From contig JAGDZO010000005.1 in the NCBI GenBank assembly GCA_049115815.1, positions 186,001 to 250,000 on the forward strand: DNA of 64,000 nt. Reading direction: 5' to 3'. The notes beneath the pieces were generated by a model, which worked only from the letters and a program-made list of their open reading frames with translations, searched no databases and was not told the DNA's origin. Each line of letters begins with the position of its first letter. Position 1 is the stretch's first letter. The position numbers were made by a program, and so were the translations under genes. Of the stretch, positions 17,339 to 26,565 are shown piece by piece. This DNA comes from Marinoscillum sp049115815 (GTDB lineage Bacteria > Bacteroidota > Bacteroidia > Cytophagales > Cyclobacteriaceae).

Positions 17339-18856
17339 TCAATCAAGAACAACGTGCTCATTATCTATCCAGTACTCTACTTTACGTTTGCCAGCTTTCT
17401 CTAAGTTCTCTTCTTTAATCGTTTGGTTCATAGCCCTGATTTGAGAATTTTCAAGTCTAATCTTCTTATTGAACTCTTCAGCTTTTTGCTCGGCCTTCCT
17501 CTTTTCATTCTCAATCAATAATCTGTTTTGGGCTGCATTCTGAGGTAATGAACGTGTTTCGCGCTTGTTGACAATCATATCAATTAGCAAGCCTGTCCCA
17601 ATACCAGTAGCAGCCATCCCAGCTCTTGCATCAAATTCATACCCATCAAATTCAACTGCAAGAACTGGCACACTTAAGATAGCCATGAAAGAAGTTAGCG
17701 GAAGTTTCAATCGTTCTTTTGATTCAGGTAGTAGTGTAGGTTCTGAGTAATATGTAAAATAAGACGTCAAATCCTTTTCCGTCTTGAACGTAGTTGGCCT
17801 TTCTGCTAAAGTGGCTTCCAATCGAGTCGTTTTATCCGGTTTAATTGGTATAGTTAAAGACTCTGATATATGATTTGGCGCCTCTATTCGAATATGATGC
17901 ACATTGTCTACTCTAAGGTTATTTAATTCAAAATCAGACCTGATATTCAGTAACGAATCGTTCAAATAAACCTTCGAATTAGGGGTTTTCGAATCAATAA
18001 CTAAACTCCCATAAAAGTAGGATCCTAAAGAAAATTCATCCGTCCAATCATACTTAAATCCGTTAAACTCTCCAGTCAAACTTAGCTTCATATCAACCTT
18101 AGTACTTGTATTAGGAGCATTTTCTGATAATCGGAATACATAATCGGCAGGGGTATAAGTATCTGTACCGCCAGCTAATTGATTGTACTCTAAGCTATTA
18201 TCAAATATTTCAACGAATGATTGGCGACTACTCAATTTTGCTTTCACGAAGTTGACTGTTGGTACCCCTTCGTTTGAGATGGTTAGTGGTACTTCTATTT
18301 TACCGTCTTCTTTATCAATGATACCGTCATCGTTTCCAGTGCTTTGACCAATATCATCATCATCAATAATCTTTCTTCCTACTATCAATGGCCCCACTTT
18401 ATTTGTTACTACTTCCATTTCATCAAAAAAATTGATGTACGAACCATCACGATTTCGCTTACCTGAATCATTTATTTTTACTTCAAAATAAACTCTATGA
18501 TTATGGGGACAATCAATATCAATTTCAAAAACTAGATCCTGCTTACCATCTGCGATAGTTCCCTCAGCAATATCATCAAAGTCAATTTTTGAGTTTATAA
18601 CATTGATGTATCTATCATTGGTAGTAATCTTAGCCGAGGTACTTATGAAATCTCCCTCAATCGCTTTCAATGAGATACCAATACTAATTTTCTCACCAGC
18701 ATCAATATTCCCGTTATGGTTACCTGCTCTGCCTGCTATACTTCTGTCAACAGATTCGTCTGATAAGAATTTATACTTTTCTAGCCTAATATCATCTTGC
18801 GCATGAAGTAATCCGAAAAAGAGAAGGTTGGTAATAGCAAAGATTAAAATTCTCAT
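17339..18856 (-). CDS. Secreted PEGA-like protein of the element, 505 aa
   Basis: Exported protein of unknown role. With the ATG at 18856 it begins MRILIFAITNLLFFGLLHAQ, a clear signal peptide cleaved after HAQ; an earlier in-frame start at 18889 would bury it. Two similar Asp/Asn/Gly-rich segments (GNHNGNIDAGEKI, GNDDGIIDKEDGKI) each precede beta-strands, as in Ig-like domains of gingipain-type proteins. Residues about 300-365 (GSLVIDSKTPNSKVYLNDS and following) fit a PEGA-type beta domain. The tail contains a hydrophobic stretch with GMAATGIGTGLLIDMIV and then a charged helix of about 65 residues. Function and reason for presence in the island are unknown. Confidence 0.7.
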   Translation of the reverse strand: MRILIFAITNLLFFGLLHAQDDIRLEKYKFLSDESVDRSIAGRAGNHNGNIDAGEKISIGISLKAIEGDFISTSAKITTNDRYINVINSKIDFDDIAEGTIADGKQDLVFEIDIDCPHNHRVYFEVKINDSGKRNRDGSYINFFDEMEVVTNKVGPLIVGRKIIDDDDIGQSTGNDDGIIDKEDGKIEVPLTISNEGVPTVNFVKAKLSSRQSFVEIFDNSLEYNQLAGGTDTYTPADYVFRLSENAPNTSTKVDMKLSLTGEFNGFKYDWTDEFSLGSYFYGSLVIDSKTPNSKVYLNDSLLNIRSDFELNNLRVDNVHHIRIEAPNHISESLTIPIKPDKTTRLEATLAERPTTFKTEKDLTSYFTYYSEPTLLPESKERLKLPLTSFMAILSVPVLAVEFDGYEFDARAGMAATGIGTGLLIDMIVNKRETRSLPQNAAQNRLLIENEKRKAEQKAEEFNKKIRLENSQIRAMNQTIKEENLEKAGKRKVEYWIDNEHVVLD

Positions 18857-19089
18857 AAGGCATTCAATAATGATGAAAAGGCAATTCAATTTCCAAAACT
18901 GGGCAAGTTAAATTTCCATCATAAAGAACAAATTTCAAAAACAATTGATATTAAAGCCAATTCATGTGCGAGTTTTTGTAATTCTCGTTGTACTCCGATA
19001 ACGCAATCTGGGACTCAATGCGAATGGAAACCCAGCGCAGGAAATTGACTTGTTGGTAGCATTAATTGATATGAATAAAATCTTAGGTA

Positions 19090-19272
19090 CTAGCTAAAAA
19101 GCTCAATTACATTATCAACTTGACTTTGTTTTAGCAATAACCTGTTAGTAATATTGAACTCTTTCAAAAATGGTCGAAGCGTCTCTACCGAAATCCTTAA
19201 CATATCTGCAACTTCTCTTCTAGTGTACATTCGGATAATGGGGCTCATTATCGTTTCCATAATCAATAGCAA
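19090..19272 (-). CDS. Small HTH protein at the right end of the element
   Basis: 60-aa protein containing YTRREVADMLRISVETLRPF, which is the MerR/excisionase-type helix-turn-helix beginning, followed by a short C-terminal helix SQVDNVIELF. Several start codons are possible (Met at 19272, 19260 or 19248); the conserved part begins only after residue 15. It lies about 195 bp from attR and reads inward. It may be a second recombination directionality factor or a regulator; it is short and could be a remnant. The 233 bp to its left hold no gene that I can support. Confidence 0.5.
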   Translation of the reverse strand: MLLIMETIMSPIIRMYTRREVADMLRISVETLRPFLKEFNITNRLLLKQSQVDNVIELFS

Positions 19273-19400
19273 AGTTGGTTCGAATAATCATTTGCCAAAT
19301 ACCGAATCGAAATTAATTGGGTACAATAAGAGAAAGTCGATTAATAGATATGTGGTGCTTCTACTCTAATCATTTAATTTTGGCCTTAGTTAGGTTCAAA

Positions 19401-19421
19401 TTTGTATCTTATTTGTACCTC
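19401..19421 (+). repeat. Candidate right arm-type integrase sites
   Basis: TTTGTATCT at 19401-19409 and ATTTGTACCTC at 19411-19421. The second is identical to 5358-5368 near the left end and in the same orientation. They lie 45-65 bp inside the right core copy. Confidence 0.4.
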
Positions 19422-19465
19422 ATTTAGTAATTTATTCGTTTTAATCCACACTAATCAGGCTTTTA

Positions 19466-19483
19466 ATTCTCATTGCAACAAAA
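19466..19483. repeat. attR core, 18-bp direct repeat
   Basis: ATTCTCATTGCAACAAAA, identical to 5188-5205. It ends 27 bp before the phoH start codon. Confidence 0.85.
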
Positions 19484-19510
19484 ATTAATCACTCATAAAT
19501 ACAACAGCAA

Positions 19511-20449
19511 TTGTTAGAAAAGGTCATTACGTTAGACAATATTTCCCTAGTAGACTTCTTGGGAGTCCAGGATCTCAACATCAAAGAAATAGCTTCGGCT
19601 TTTCCTGAAAGCAAGATAGTATCTCGAGGAAACGAGATTAGAATACAGGGTACCGCTACTCAGATTCAGAAAATAAATGAGATAATGACAGGTCTTATCG
19701 ATCACTACGAACGATATGGCAAGGTTTCTCAGGAGAATGTAAAGTCATATCTAGAAGAGGGAGAACACAGAGCTTCAGTAGGGCCAAATGATGTTTTGGT
19801 CTTCGGCACACGAGGATCTAAGATTGTTCCAAAAACCAAAAATCAGAAGCACCTAGTAGAAGCAGTTCGAAAGAATGACTTGGTGTTCGCAGTTGGCCCG
19901 GCAGGTACTGGCAAAACTTACATCAGCGTTGCCCTAGCAGTGAGAGCCTTAAAAAATAAAGAGGTCAAGAAAATTATCATTACAAGGCCGGCAGTAGAGG
20001 CAGGTGAGAATCTGGGATTTCTTCCGGGAGATTTAAAAGAAAAAATTGACCCATATCTCAGACCTATCCATGATGCACTCAATGATATGGTACCCTCAGA
20101 AAAACTAAAATACTATCGTGAAAATGGCATTATAGAAATTGCACCTTTGGCCTATATGAGAGGACGAACATTAAACAATGCTTATGTATTGCTCGACGAA
20201 GCTCAGAATACCACCGCGATGCAGATCAAAATGTTTTTGACCAGAATGGGACCAGATTCTAAAGTGATCATCACCGGAGATAAATCGCAAATAGATCTCC
20301 CTCGCAATCAAAAATCAGGCTTAACAGAAGCATTGAATGTCCTCAAAGATGTGAAGAATATTGGGTTTGTAGAACTGGACGAGCGAGATGTAGTAAGGCA
20401 CAAATTGGTGAAAGAAATAATCAAGGCATACAATAAGAACAGTCAATGA
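19511..20449 (+). CDS. PhoH family ATPase
   Basis: 312-aa cytosolic protein of the PhoH/PhoL group, an ATPase related to helicase domains; cellular role still debated (RNA metabolism). Walker A is GPAGTGKT (K135), Walker B LLDEAQN (D229, E230), and ITRPAVEAGENLGFLPGDL is the family signature. The start must be the TTG at 19511: an in-frame TAA lies at 19496 and no ATG occurs before residue 59, and the TTG gives the usual N-terminus (MLEKVITLDN). attR is only 27 bp upstream, so the region feeding its transcription now includes element DNA. It overlaps the next gene by ATGA. Confidence 0.93.
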   Translation: MLEKVITLDNISLVDFLGVQDLNIKEIASAFPESKIVSRGNEIRIQGTATQIQKINEIMTGLIDHYERYGKVSQENVKSYLEEGEHRASVGPNDVLVFGTRGSKIVPKTKNQKHLVEAVRKNDLVFAVGPAGTGKTYISVALAVRALKNKEVKKIIITRPAVEAGENLGFLPGDLKEKIDPYLRPIHDALNDMVPSEKLKYYRENGIIEIAPLAYMRGRTLNNAYVLLDEAQNTTAMQIKMFLTRMGPDSKVIITGDKSQIDLPRNQKSGLTEALNVLKDVKNIGFVELDERDVVRHKLVKEIIKAYNKNSQ

Positions 20450-20883
20450 TCAGAGTAGTTAAAGCCAATACTGAGGAGCTTAAAGAAAAGGCATTCCAGA
20501 TACGAGCAGAAGTATTTGTGGATGAGCAGAAAGTATCTAGAGAGGATGAATTTGATGAATTTGAAAAGTCGAGTCATCATTTCGTGGTATTGGATGAGGC
20601 AGATGAGCCGGTAGGTGCAGCTCGATGGAGAGTCACACCAAAAGGGATAAAACTTGAGCGGTTTGCTGTGAAATCCAACAGGAGAGGAAACAAGATTGGG
20701 TCTAGTCTAGTGCTATCAGCACTATCTGATATAAGGCAACACAAAGGTTCCGGAAATTACCTTTACCTTCATGCTCAACTCACCGCTATTGGACTTTACG
20801 CCAAATATGGATTTCAAAAAAAGGGCGACATCTTCACCGAGTGCGACATTGAGCACTATTTGATGGAATTGCAGGATGAATAA
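20446..20883 (+). CDS. GNAT family N-acetyltransferase
   Basis: 145-aa acetyltransferase with the GNAT fold. The acetyl-CoA-binding motif A reads ERFAVKSNRRGNKIGSSLV (near residues 67-85), corresponding to the Q/RxxGxG/A signature, and a C-terminal YAKYGFQKKG motif B is present. The N-terminus (FQIRAEVFVDEQKVSREDEFDEFE) resembles ElaA-type and related GNATs acting on small substrates. Substrate unknown. It overlaps phoH by 4 bp and so is translated with it. Confidence 0.8.
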   Translation: MIRVVKANTEELKEKAFQIRAEVFVDEQKVSREDEFDEFEKSSHHFVVLDEADEPVGAARWRVTPKGIKLERFAVKSNRRGNKIGSSLVLSALSDIRQHKGSGNYLYLHAQLTAIGLYAKYGFQKKGDIFTECDIEHYLMELQDE

Positions 20884-20893
20884 TATTAGATCT

Positions 20894-22420
20894 CTACAAA
20901 ATTGACTTAGGTACCACATTTCGAGTCCACGACTGAAAACGTTTAGCAAAGCTAGCCTCAGCGTCTGGATTAGAATTGAAAGTGGTTTTCCATGCATTGT
21001 CTGGCTGGATTTCTTCTTCCATGGTTGCCAGAAGCTTACTAGCTACTATTTCATCTCTGATAATAGCGATGCACTCGGTATTCAGATTGGCACTTCGGGG
21101 ATCTAGATTAAAAGTTCCTATAACTGCCACTTCACCATCTACCACCATGGATTTAGCGTGTAAACCAAATTTAGGTCGATGGTGCAACTTACGCTGAAGC
21201 GCACCAGTCATAATTTTCAGCCTTACAGCAGCATCAGGTCTAAATTCGAATAACTCTATTCCAATTTCCAAAAGAGTTTCTCGCTCTCTTTGATAGCCGC
21301 TAAAGGCTTCCAAATTATCAGTGGATATGAGACTATTTGTAAGAATTTTTATCACAACACCGCGAGCAATTGCCCGTCTAAAAAGCTCTTGGCTTAATTC
21401 TGTTGTAACCAAATATGGAGACTGAATATAAATAGACTTTTTAGCTGAATCAATCAGCGCAATAAGTGAATCCGTGCTCAACCCTCCTCCACTTAGCCCA
21501 GTATCTTGATCATTCTTAGTAGGCATATCCGAAACATAAGAAATATGCTTCTGCCACCGAAACTCGCCAGATTTTAACGTACCATGAAACATTTCAGGAA
21601 CTCTGGAGATCTTTTCTCTTATCTCAGGCCAAAAATTAGCTGGATTACAGGCATATTGATTCAAATACTCATAAATCTGTTCTGGACTAAGTGTCGTTGA
21701 CATTTCGGAAGCCAAATCACCTATAGGAACACTTAATGTGCTCTCCCAAAACTGTAAAAAGGATGTAGATACCTGCTTGACATCCGCACCCATTAACAAA
21801 ACATCTCTATCACGGAAATTATATTCATGATCATAATCAAAATACTCATCTGCGATATTCCTTCCTCCAGTGATGACCGCCTGCTCGTCGACAATAAAAG
21901 TCTTATTGTGCATTCGGCTATTAAATCCTCTAAAGTCAATTGTTAAGCTGTACAATTTTTGAGGTAGGCTTTTGCCAATATTGGCTGTCGGGTTATATAT
22001 TTTTATTGACACATTTGGATGTGCGTCTAGTGCCAGCAAGTCTTCAGAGTCTGCTTCTACCATGATGTCATCTACAATCATTCGAACTTTTACTCCTCTG
22101 TCAGCTGCTCTAATAAGATAATCAATGGCTATCAATCCGATATTGTCCGCTGAAAAAATAAAGTACTGAATATCAATGCTTTTTTCTGCCGATTCGCTTA
22201 GCCAAGCTCTGTACACCATTGACATATCGCCTTCTTCCAGCACATGCACACCTGTCATTGTATTAAGCGAGTCTTCAACGATCTCCAACTCTTTGGAAAG
22301 TGGAAGAAACTCATGACGATCTATTTGGGAACAGAAATCCTCATTGAAGAGCTCGTATTTTACTCCTTCTGATGAACAAGCGGATATGAAAATAGTGATA
22401 CATAATAGAAAAGACTTCAT
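20894..22420 (-). CDS. Phospholipase D-like lipoprotein
   Basis: 508-aa protein with two HKD motifs: RMHNKTFIVDEQ (H171, K173, D178, followed by GGRN) and GLHAKSMVVDGE (H421, K423, D428, followed by GTFNLDPRS). This is the cardiolipin synthase / PLD-like nuclease superfamily. The start is set to the ATG at 22420 because it opens with a signal peptide and lipobox FISAC (C15); the longer frame to 22495 adds nothing plausible. Anchoring outside the cytoplasm points to phospholipid exchange or degradation rather than DNA. It converges on the GNAT gene with a 10-bp gap. Confidence 0.85.
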   Translation of the reverse strand: MKSFLLCITIFISACSSEGVKYELFNEDFCSQIDRHEFLPLSKELEIVEDSLNTMTGVHVLEEGDMSMVYRAWLSESAEKSIDIQYFIFSADNIGLIAIDYLIRAADRGVKVRMIVDDIMVEADSEDLLALDAHPNVSIKIYNPTANIGKSLPQKLYSLTIDFRGFNSRMHNKTFIVDEQAVITGGRNIADEYFDYDHEYNFRDRDVLLMGADVKQVSTSFLQFWESTLSVPIGDLASEMSTTLSPEQIYEYLNQYACNPANFWPEIREKISRVPEMFHGTLKSGEFRWQKHISYVSDMPTKNDQDTGLSGGGLSTDSLIALIDSAKKSIYIQSPYLVTTELSQELFRRAIARGVVIKILTNSLISTDNLEAFSGYQRERETLLEIGIELFEFRPDAAVRLKIMTGALQRKLHHRPKFGLHAKSMVVDGEVAVIGTFNLDPRSANLNTECIAIIRDEIVASKLLATMEEEIQPDNAWKTTFNSNPDAEASFAKRFQSWTRNVVPKSIL

Positions 22421-22569
22421 GATTAGCGGGTTTGACCCCCAAGTTATCCTTTTCTGAATAGAATGATTTGTACTACTACCTGCTCCTAATCGCAATCAAG
22501 TGAATAATTCATCATATCCGTTGTTTGTTAAGTCAAAATTTAGCAAATTCAGTCTATTAAAGATGAGGT

Positions 22570-24666
22570 ATGTACAAATGGACTGCATTTCCCTTTATTC
22601 GATTGGCACTCTGTCTTTCCGCGGGGATAGTAGTCCGTGAGCATTATCCAGAATACTGGCAAATTTCTTTTCCCCTATCCATTGCCATTCTTACAACCAT
22701 AATTCTCTCAATATCCATTATTAAATCACCTGTTTATAAAGGTTTCGTGCTTTTAGGAATCATCTTTTATTTGGGTGGGATGCTGAACCAAATGGCTAAC
22801 GAATCGGCCGATCCACTTCACTATGTTCACCATCAGAAGGTAGATGGATTTGTCGGTGTGATTACCTCAGACAATACCGAAAGAACTAATCATCACAGGT
22901 ATGAAATGGAAATCAAACTCTTGCATAAGCAGGACAGCACATTTCAGGCTAAAGGAAAAATCTATTTCTATGTCAATAAAAAGTCGTCCCCCAACTCCGA
23001 GTATGAATATGGTGATGTATTGTCCGTCAGAAAAGGGTATTTCTCTGTAGCTCCTCCTAAAAACCCACATGAGTTCGATTATCAAGCATACCTGAAAAAA
23101 CACAACATTTTTAGTCATGCATTTGTGAGCAAAGAAGACATCACAAAAATCGAAAATGATCCTCCCAATCCATTACTCAATTGGGCATTGGCCATCCGAT
23201 CTGAATCCAAACTAATGATCGCCAATTTTATTCCAGATCAAAGGGAAAAGGCCATACTCACCGCCTTACTTCTTGGTATCAAAGACTACTTGGATAACGA
23301 AATTCAAACTGCTTATGCATCCGCTGGAGCGATGCACGTACTGGCTGTTTCAGGCTTGCATGTTGGCATAGTCATTTTGATCATTTCGCTACTCTTCGGT
23401 AAATGGAAAGAAACGAAATCCGGAAAAATCATTTACACCTTAAGCACTATCATGATCATTTGGGTATACGCGCTGGTGACTGGCTTCTCTCCTTCGGTGA
23501 TGAGGGCGGCTACCATGTTCACAGTGATTCTACTCAGCAGTGGATTTAGCAAAAGAGCGAACATCTACAACTCCTTAGGAATTGCGGCTACAGTCTTGAT
23601 CATTTACAACCCATATATCATTTATGCTGTAGGTTTTCAACTATCGTTTGCAGCCGTATTGGGCATAGTGATATTACATCCCAAAATCTATAGGCTTACA
23701 GAATTCAATAGCTCGATATTGGATTACATATGGTCTATCACTTGTGTTTCCATCTCAGCTCAGGTGGCTACTTTTCCATTATCAATGTTGTACTTTCATC
23801 AGTTTCCTACCTACTTTCTGATCTCCAACTTGGTTGTTATCCCGAGTGCAGCTGTCATGTTGGGAGCCGGAATATTGATGCTTGTTGGAGGCAGCATCAG
23901 CGGCCTTATCGGCGAATGTGTTGGTTTCTTGCTCAAATGGTTTGCCTGGTGTGTCAACGAAATAATTCTATTCTTACAGCACCTTCCCTACCCCATATTC
24001 GATTGGTTATATTTTGATGCGCTAGATACCGCCCTTGTTTACCTAATGCTTTTGTTTTTGATTTTAACCTTCTCCAAGTACAGCTTCGAATCTGCTGTTT
24101 TCACCTTCATAGCAACTATGATTTTAATAGGGTGGCAACATCACAAACAAATCGAACAGCTGTCACAGAAAAAGATCATTTTCTACGAAATCGACGATGT
24201 AATTGCCATTGATTTAATTGACGGAAGGAGAGCTCAATTATTAATTGACAATCACTCCATGGGAGGCACAGAGGTGGTCTCCTTTCAGATTGATCCCAAT
24301 CGGTTAGCCAATGGACTGCCGAAATCATCGCAAACATGGAAGACATTCTACAAAAGTAATCTAGTAGAAAACAGAGACCATTTTGATCTTCTGAATTGGA
24401 ACGATATCAATATAGCCATCTTCAAAAACATGGACACTATGAAAGTCGTAGATTCCATTAGGGCGGACTTGGTTTACTTTAAAAACCCTAAATCAATGGT
24501 AAGAGCTATTTCGAATAAGACTGAAGTTATTTTGGGCACGGGTTTTAGCTATTATCAAACTCAATCTGCGCTTAGTGATTTCAAGAAGCGAAACATAGTT
24601 GCCCATAGTTTGACACTGGATGGATTTAGAGAATTAGATTTGACTATCGGCGCAAGGCCACATTAG
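22570..24666 (+). CDS. comEC: ComEC/Rec2-type DNA uptake channel
   Basis: 698-aa polytopic inner-membrane protein. The N-terminal DUF4131-type region (about 30-190) precedes the competence domain, whose core is AMHVLAVSGLHVGIVILIIS near 256 and TGFSPSVMRAATMFTVILLSS near 305. Many membrane helices follow up to about residue 525. The C-terminal part after residue 540 is a soluble domain where the metallo-beta-lactamase signature HxHxDH is not evident, so this is the short Bacteroidota type. It transports single-stranded DNA during natural transformation. recQ starts 3 bp after its stop. Confidence 0.92.
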   Translation: MYKWTAFPFIRLALCLSAGIVVREHYPEYWQISFPLSIAILTTIILSISIIKSPVYKGFVLLGIIFYLGGMLNQMANESADPLHYVHHQKVDGFVGVITSDNTERTNHHRYEMEIKLLHKQDSTFQAKGKIYFYVNKKSSPNSEYEYGDVLSVRKGYFSVAPPKNPHEFDYQAYLKKHNIFSHAFVSKEDITKIENDPPNPLLNWALAIRSESKLMIANFIPDQREKAILTALLLGIKDYLDNEIQTAYASAGAMHVLAVSGLHVGIVILIISLLFGKWKETKSGKIIYTLSTIMIIWVYALVTGFSPSVMRAATMFTVILLSSGFSKRANIYNSLGIAATVLIIYNPYIIYAVGFQLSFAAVLGIVILHPKIYRLTEFNSSILDYIWSITCVSISAQVATFPLSMLYFHQFPTYFLISNLVVIPSAAVMLGAGILMLVGGSISGLIGECVGFLLKWFAWCVNEIILFLQHLPYPIFDWLYFDALDTALVYLMLLFLILTFSKYSFESAVFTFIATMILIGWQHHKQIEQLSQKKIIFYEIDDVIAIDLIDGRRAQLLIDNHSMGGTEVVSFQIDPNRLANGLPKSSQTWKTFYKSNLVENRDHFDLLNWNDINIAIFKNMDTMKVVDSIRADLVYFKNPKSMVRAISNKTEVILGTGFSYYQTQSALSDFKKRNIVAHSLTLDGFRELDLTIGARPH

Positions 24667-24669
24667 AAA

Positions 24670-26565
24670 ATGCAAACACCTAAAGATATACTCAAACAGC
24701 ATTGGGGATTCGAGGATTTCCGTCCTATGCAAGAGGATATTGTCAATGCTTGCGTTGCTGGTGATCCTGTCTTGGCTCTTTTGCCAACCGGTGGGGGAAA
24801 ATCTATCTGTTTTCAAGTGCCTGCACTCCTGAAAGATGGCCTTTGCATAGTCATTTCTCCACTGATTGCATTGATGAAGGATCAGGTGGAGCAGCTCACC
24901 AAAAGAGGTATTAAAGCTGTGGCTATATACTCAGGCATGAATAAAAGAGAAATCGATTATGCCCTTGATAACTGTGTGAATGATAGTCAGATCAAGTTTT
25001 TGTATGTCTCGCCAGAACGAATAAAAACTGAGCTCTTTTTGGCTAGAGCCGAAAAAATGAATATATCCATGCTCGCCATTGATGAAGCGCATTGCATCTC
25101 ACAATGGGGATATGACTTCAGGCCTTCCTATTTGGAAATATCCGATTTCATAGAAGCGCTGCAAATCAAGAGTATCATTGCCCTCACAGCCAGTGCAACA
25201 CGAGAAGTAAAAAAAGATATCCTAGCCAAATTGGGAATAGACAATGCGAAAGTATTTCAGAAGAGTTTTGCACGACCGAATTTATCTTACTCAGTTTTCA
25301 ATCTTGAAAATAAGGAGCAAAAGCTCTTAGAGATTCTTCAAAAAGTTCCAGGGTCGGGTGTGGTATATGTACGAAGTAGAAAACAGACGCAAGATCTTGC
25401 GGAGTATCTTAGGAGTCAAGGCATTTCAGCAGCCAATTATCACGCTGGACTCAATGCGAACTTGAGAGCATCCAGACAAGATGATTGGCTAAGCGGAAAA
25501 ATTCGAATCATGATAGCAACCAATGCTTTCGGCATGGGGATAGACAAACCAGATGTACGTACAGTCATTCATTTCGATCTACCAGATTCCCTAGAGGCAT
25601 ATTATCAAGAAGCCGGACGAGCAGGTCGCGATGAAAAAAAAGCATTCGCAGTACAACTTTACAGTAATTCTGATTTAGAAAATCTGACCAAAAGAGCAGA
25701 GCAATCTGTGGTATCAGCGGAATTTCTCAAAAAGGTGTATCAATCCCTCGCTAATCATTACAAATTGGCTGTCGGTAGCGAGGCATTTTTAGATTTTCCG
25801 TTTGATCAGCTCACTTTCTGTCGAAAGTTTGAATTACCCATGATTGACACTTTCCATGCTCTAAATCAGCTGTCTGAAGAAGGTTTGGTACAGTTAAGTG
25901 AATCATTCAAAGAAACGTCCAAAATCCATTTCGTTCTAGAGCAATCAGAGGTTTATAAGTTTCAAGTGGCTAATAGCAAAATGGATCCTGTTATTAAGGT
26001 CTTGATGCGACTATATGGAGGTGAGCTATTCACCGACTTTATTGCCATTAAAGAGAAAGATATAGCTGCGCTGCTTAAAGAATCGGTAGACAAGGTTATT
26101 AATCAATTAACCTACCTAGATCAAGCTGATGTCATAATTTATCACAAAGCCCAAGATCAGCCCAAAATCACATTCTTGACACCAAGGCAAGATGCCAATA
26201 ACTTACCTCTGGACCATGAACAAATCAACTGGCGAAGAGAGGTAGCTATCAATAAGGCAAAAGCCATGGCTCAATATGTTACCACTAAGGTTCAATGTAG
26301 AAGCAGAATGATCCAGCGTTACTTTGATGAGACCGATGCGCAAGAGTGTGGAAAATGTGATAAATGCATTGAAAGAAAAAAGCATCAAGCCACTCTTCCC
26401 CTCACTGAAGTTGAGTCCTATGTGCTGACAGAGGAACGAAGTGAGAAGGATCTCATTACAAATTTTTCCAACCTATCAGAATCAGTTTTGGCGGAGAGCC
26501 TTCGAATTCTAATGGATCAGAAACGAATTCAATTTACATTCACAGAAACGTATAAGCGCCCTTAA
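24670..26565 (+). CDS. recQ: ATP-dependent DNA helicase RecQ-like
   Basis: 631-aa 3'-5' DNA helicase. Walker A is TGGGKS (K44), the Q-motif upstream is FRPMQEDI, the Walker B DEAH is at 138-141, and the aromatic loop HCISQWGYDFRPSY follows. Helicase C motifs IATNAFGMGIDKPDVR and YYQEAGRAGRD are intact. A RecQ-type zinc region is present near the C-terminus (CRSRMIQRYF, then CGKCDKC). No HRDC domain is apparent. It follows comEC by 3 bp, linking DNA uptake with processing of recombination intermediates. It overlaps the convergent gene by 4 bp. Confidence 0.93.
   Translation: MQTPKDILKQHWGFEDFRPMQEDIVNACVAGDPVLALLPTGGGKSICFQVPALLKDGLCIVISPLIALMKDQVEQLTKRGIKAVAIYSGMNKREIDYALDNCVNDSQIKFLYVSPERIKTELFLARAEKMNISMLAIDEAHCISQWGYDFRPSYLEISDFIEALQIKSIIALTASATREVKKDILAKLGIDNAKVFQKSFARPNLSYSVFNLENKEQKLLEILQKVPGSGVVYVRSRKQTQDLAEYLRSQGISAANYHAGLNANLRASRQDDWLSGKIRIMIATNAFGMGIDKPDVRTVIHFDLPDSLEAYYQEAGRAGRDEKKAFAVQLYSNSDLENLTKRAEQSVVSAEFLKKVYQSLANHYKLAVGSEAFLDFPFDQLTFCRKFELPMIDTFHALNQLSEEGLVQLSESFKETSKIHFVLEQSEVYKFQVANSKMDPVIKVLMRLYGGELFTDFIAIKEKDIAALLKESVDKVINQLTYLDQADVIIYHKAQDQPKITFLTPRQDANNLPLDHEQINWRREVAINKAKAMAQYVTTKVQCRSRMIQRYFDETDAQECGKCDKCIERKKHQATLPLTEVESYVLTEERSEKDLITNFSNLSESVLAESLRILMDQKRIQFTFTETYKRP

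Larger units (their letters stand above)
5188..19483 (+). mobile_element. Integrated genomic island with type I RM cargo (about 14.3 kb)
   Basis: The boundaries are an exact 18-bp direct repeat at 5188-5205 and 19466-19483. Just inside the left copy is a tyrosine recombinase reading inward, and just inside the right copy is a small HTH protein. The cargo is an unknown gene, an excisionase-like gene, a VapE/VirE-type helicase operon, an iteron-like array, hsdMSR with an inserted membrane-protein gene, and a secreted protein. Removing the element joins the divergent DUF62 and phoH genes with a gap of 87 bp, a natural promoter-sized spacing. No relaxase, conjugation, capsid or terminase gene is seen, so self-transfer is unlikely; a satellite-like or mobilised island is the best reading. 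Confidence 0.85.

Noticed and set aside
17133..17342. A His-rich 69-aa reading frame on the minus strand in the GT-rich gap
   Set aside because: Its start is TTG, its composition follows the GT-rich repeat, and it has no recognisable domain. The 4-bp overlap with the preceding stop is not enough.
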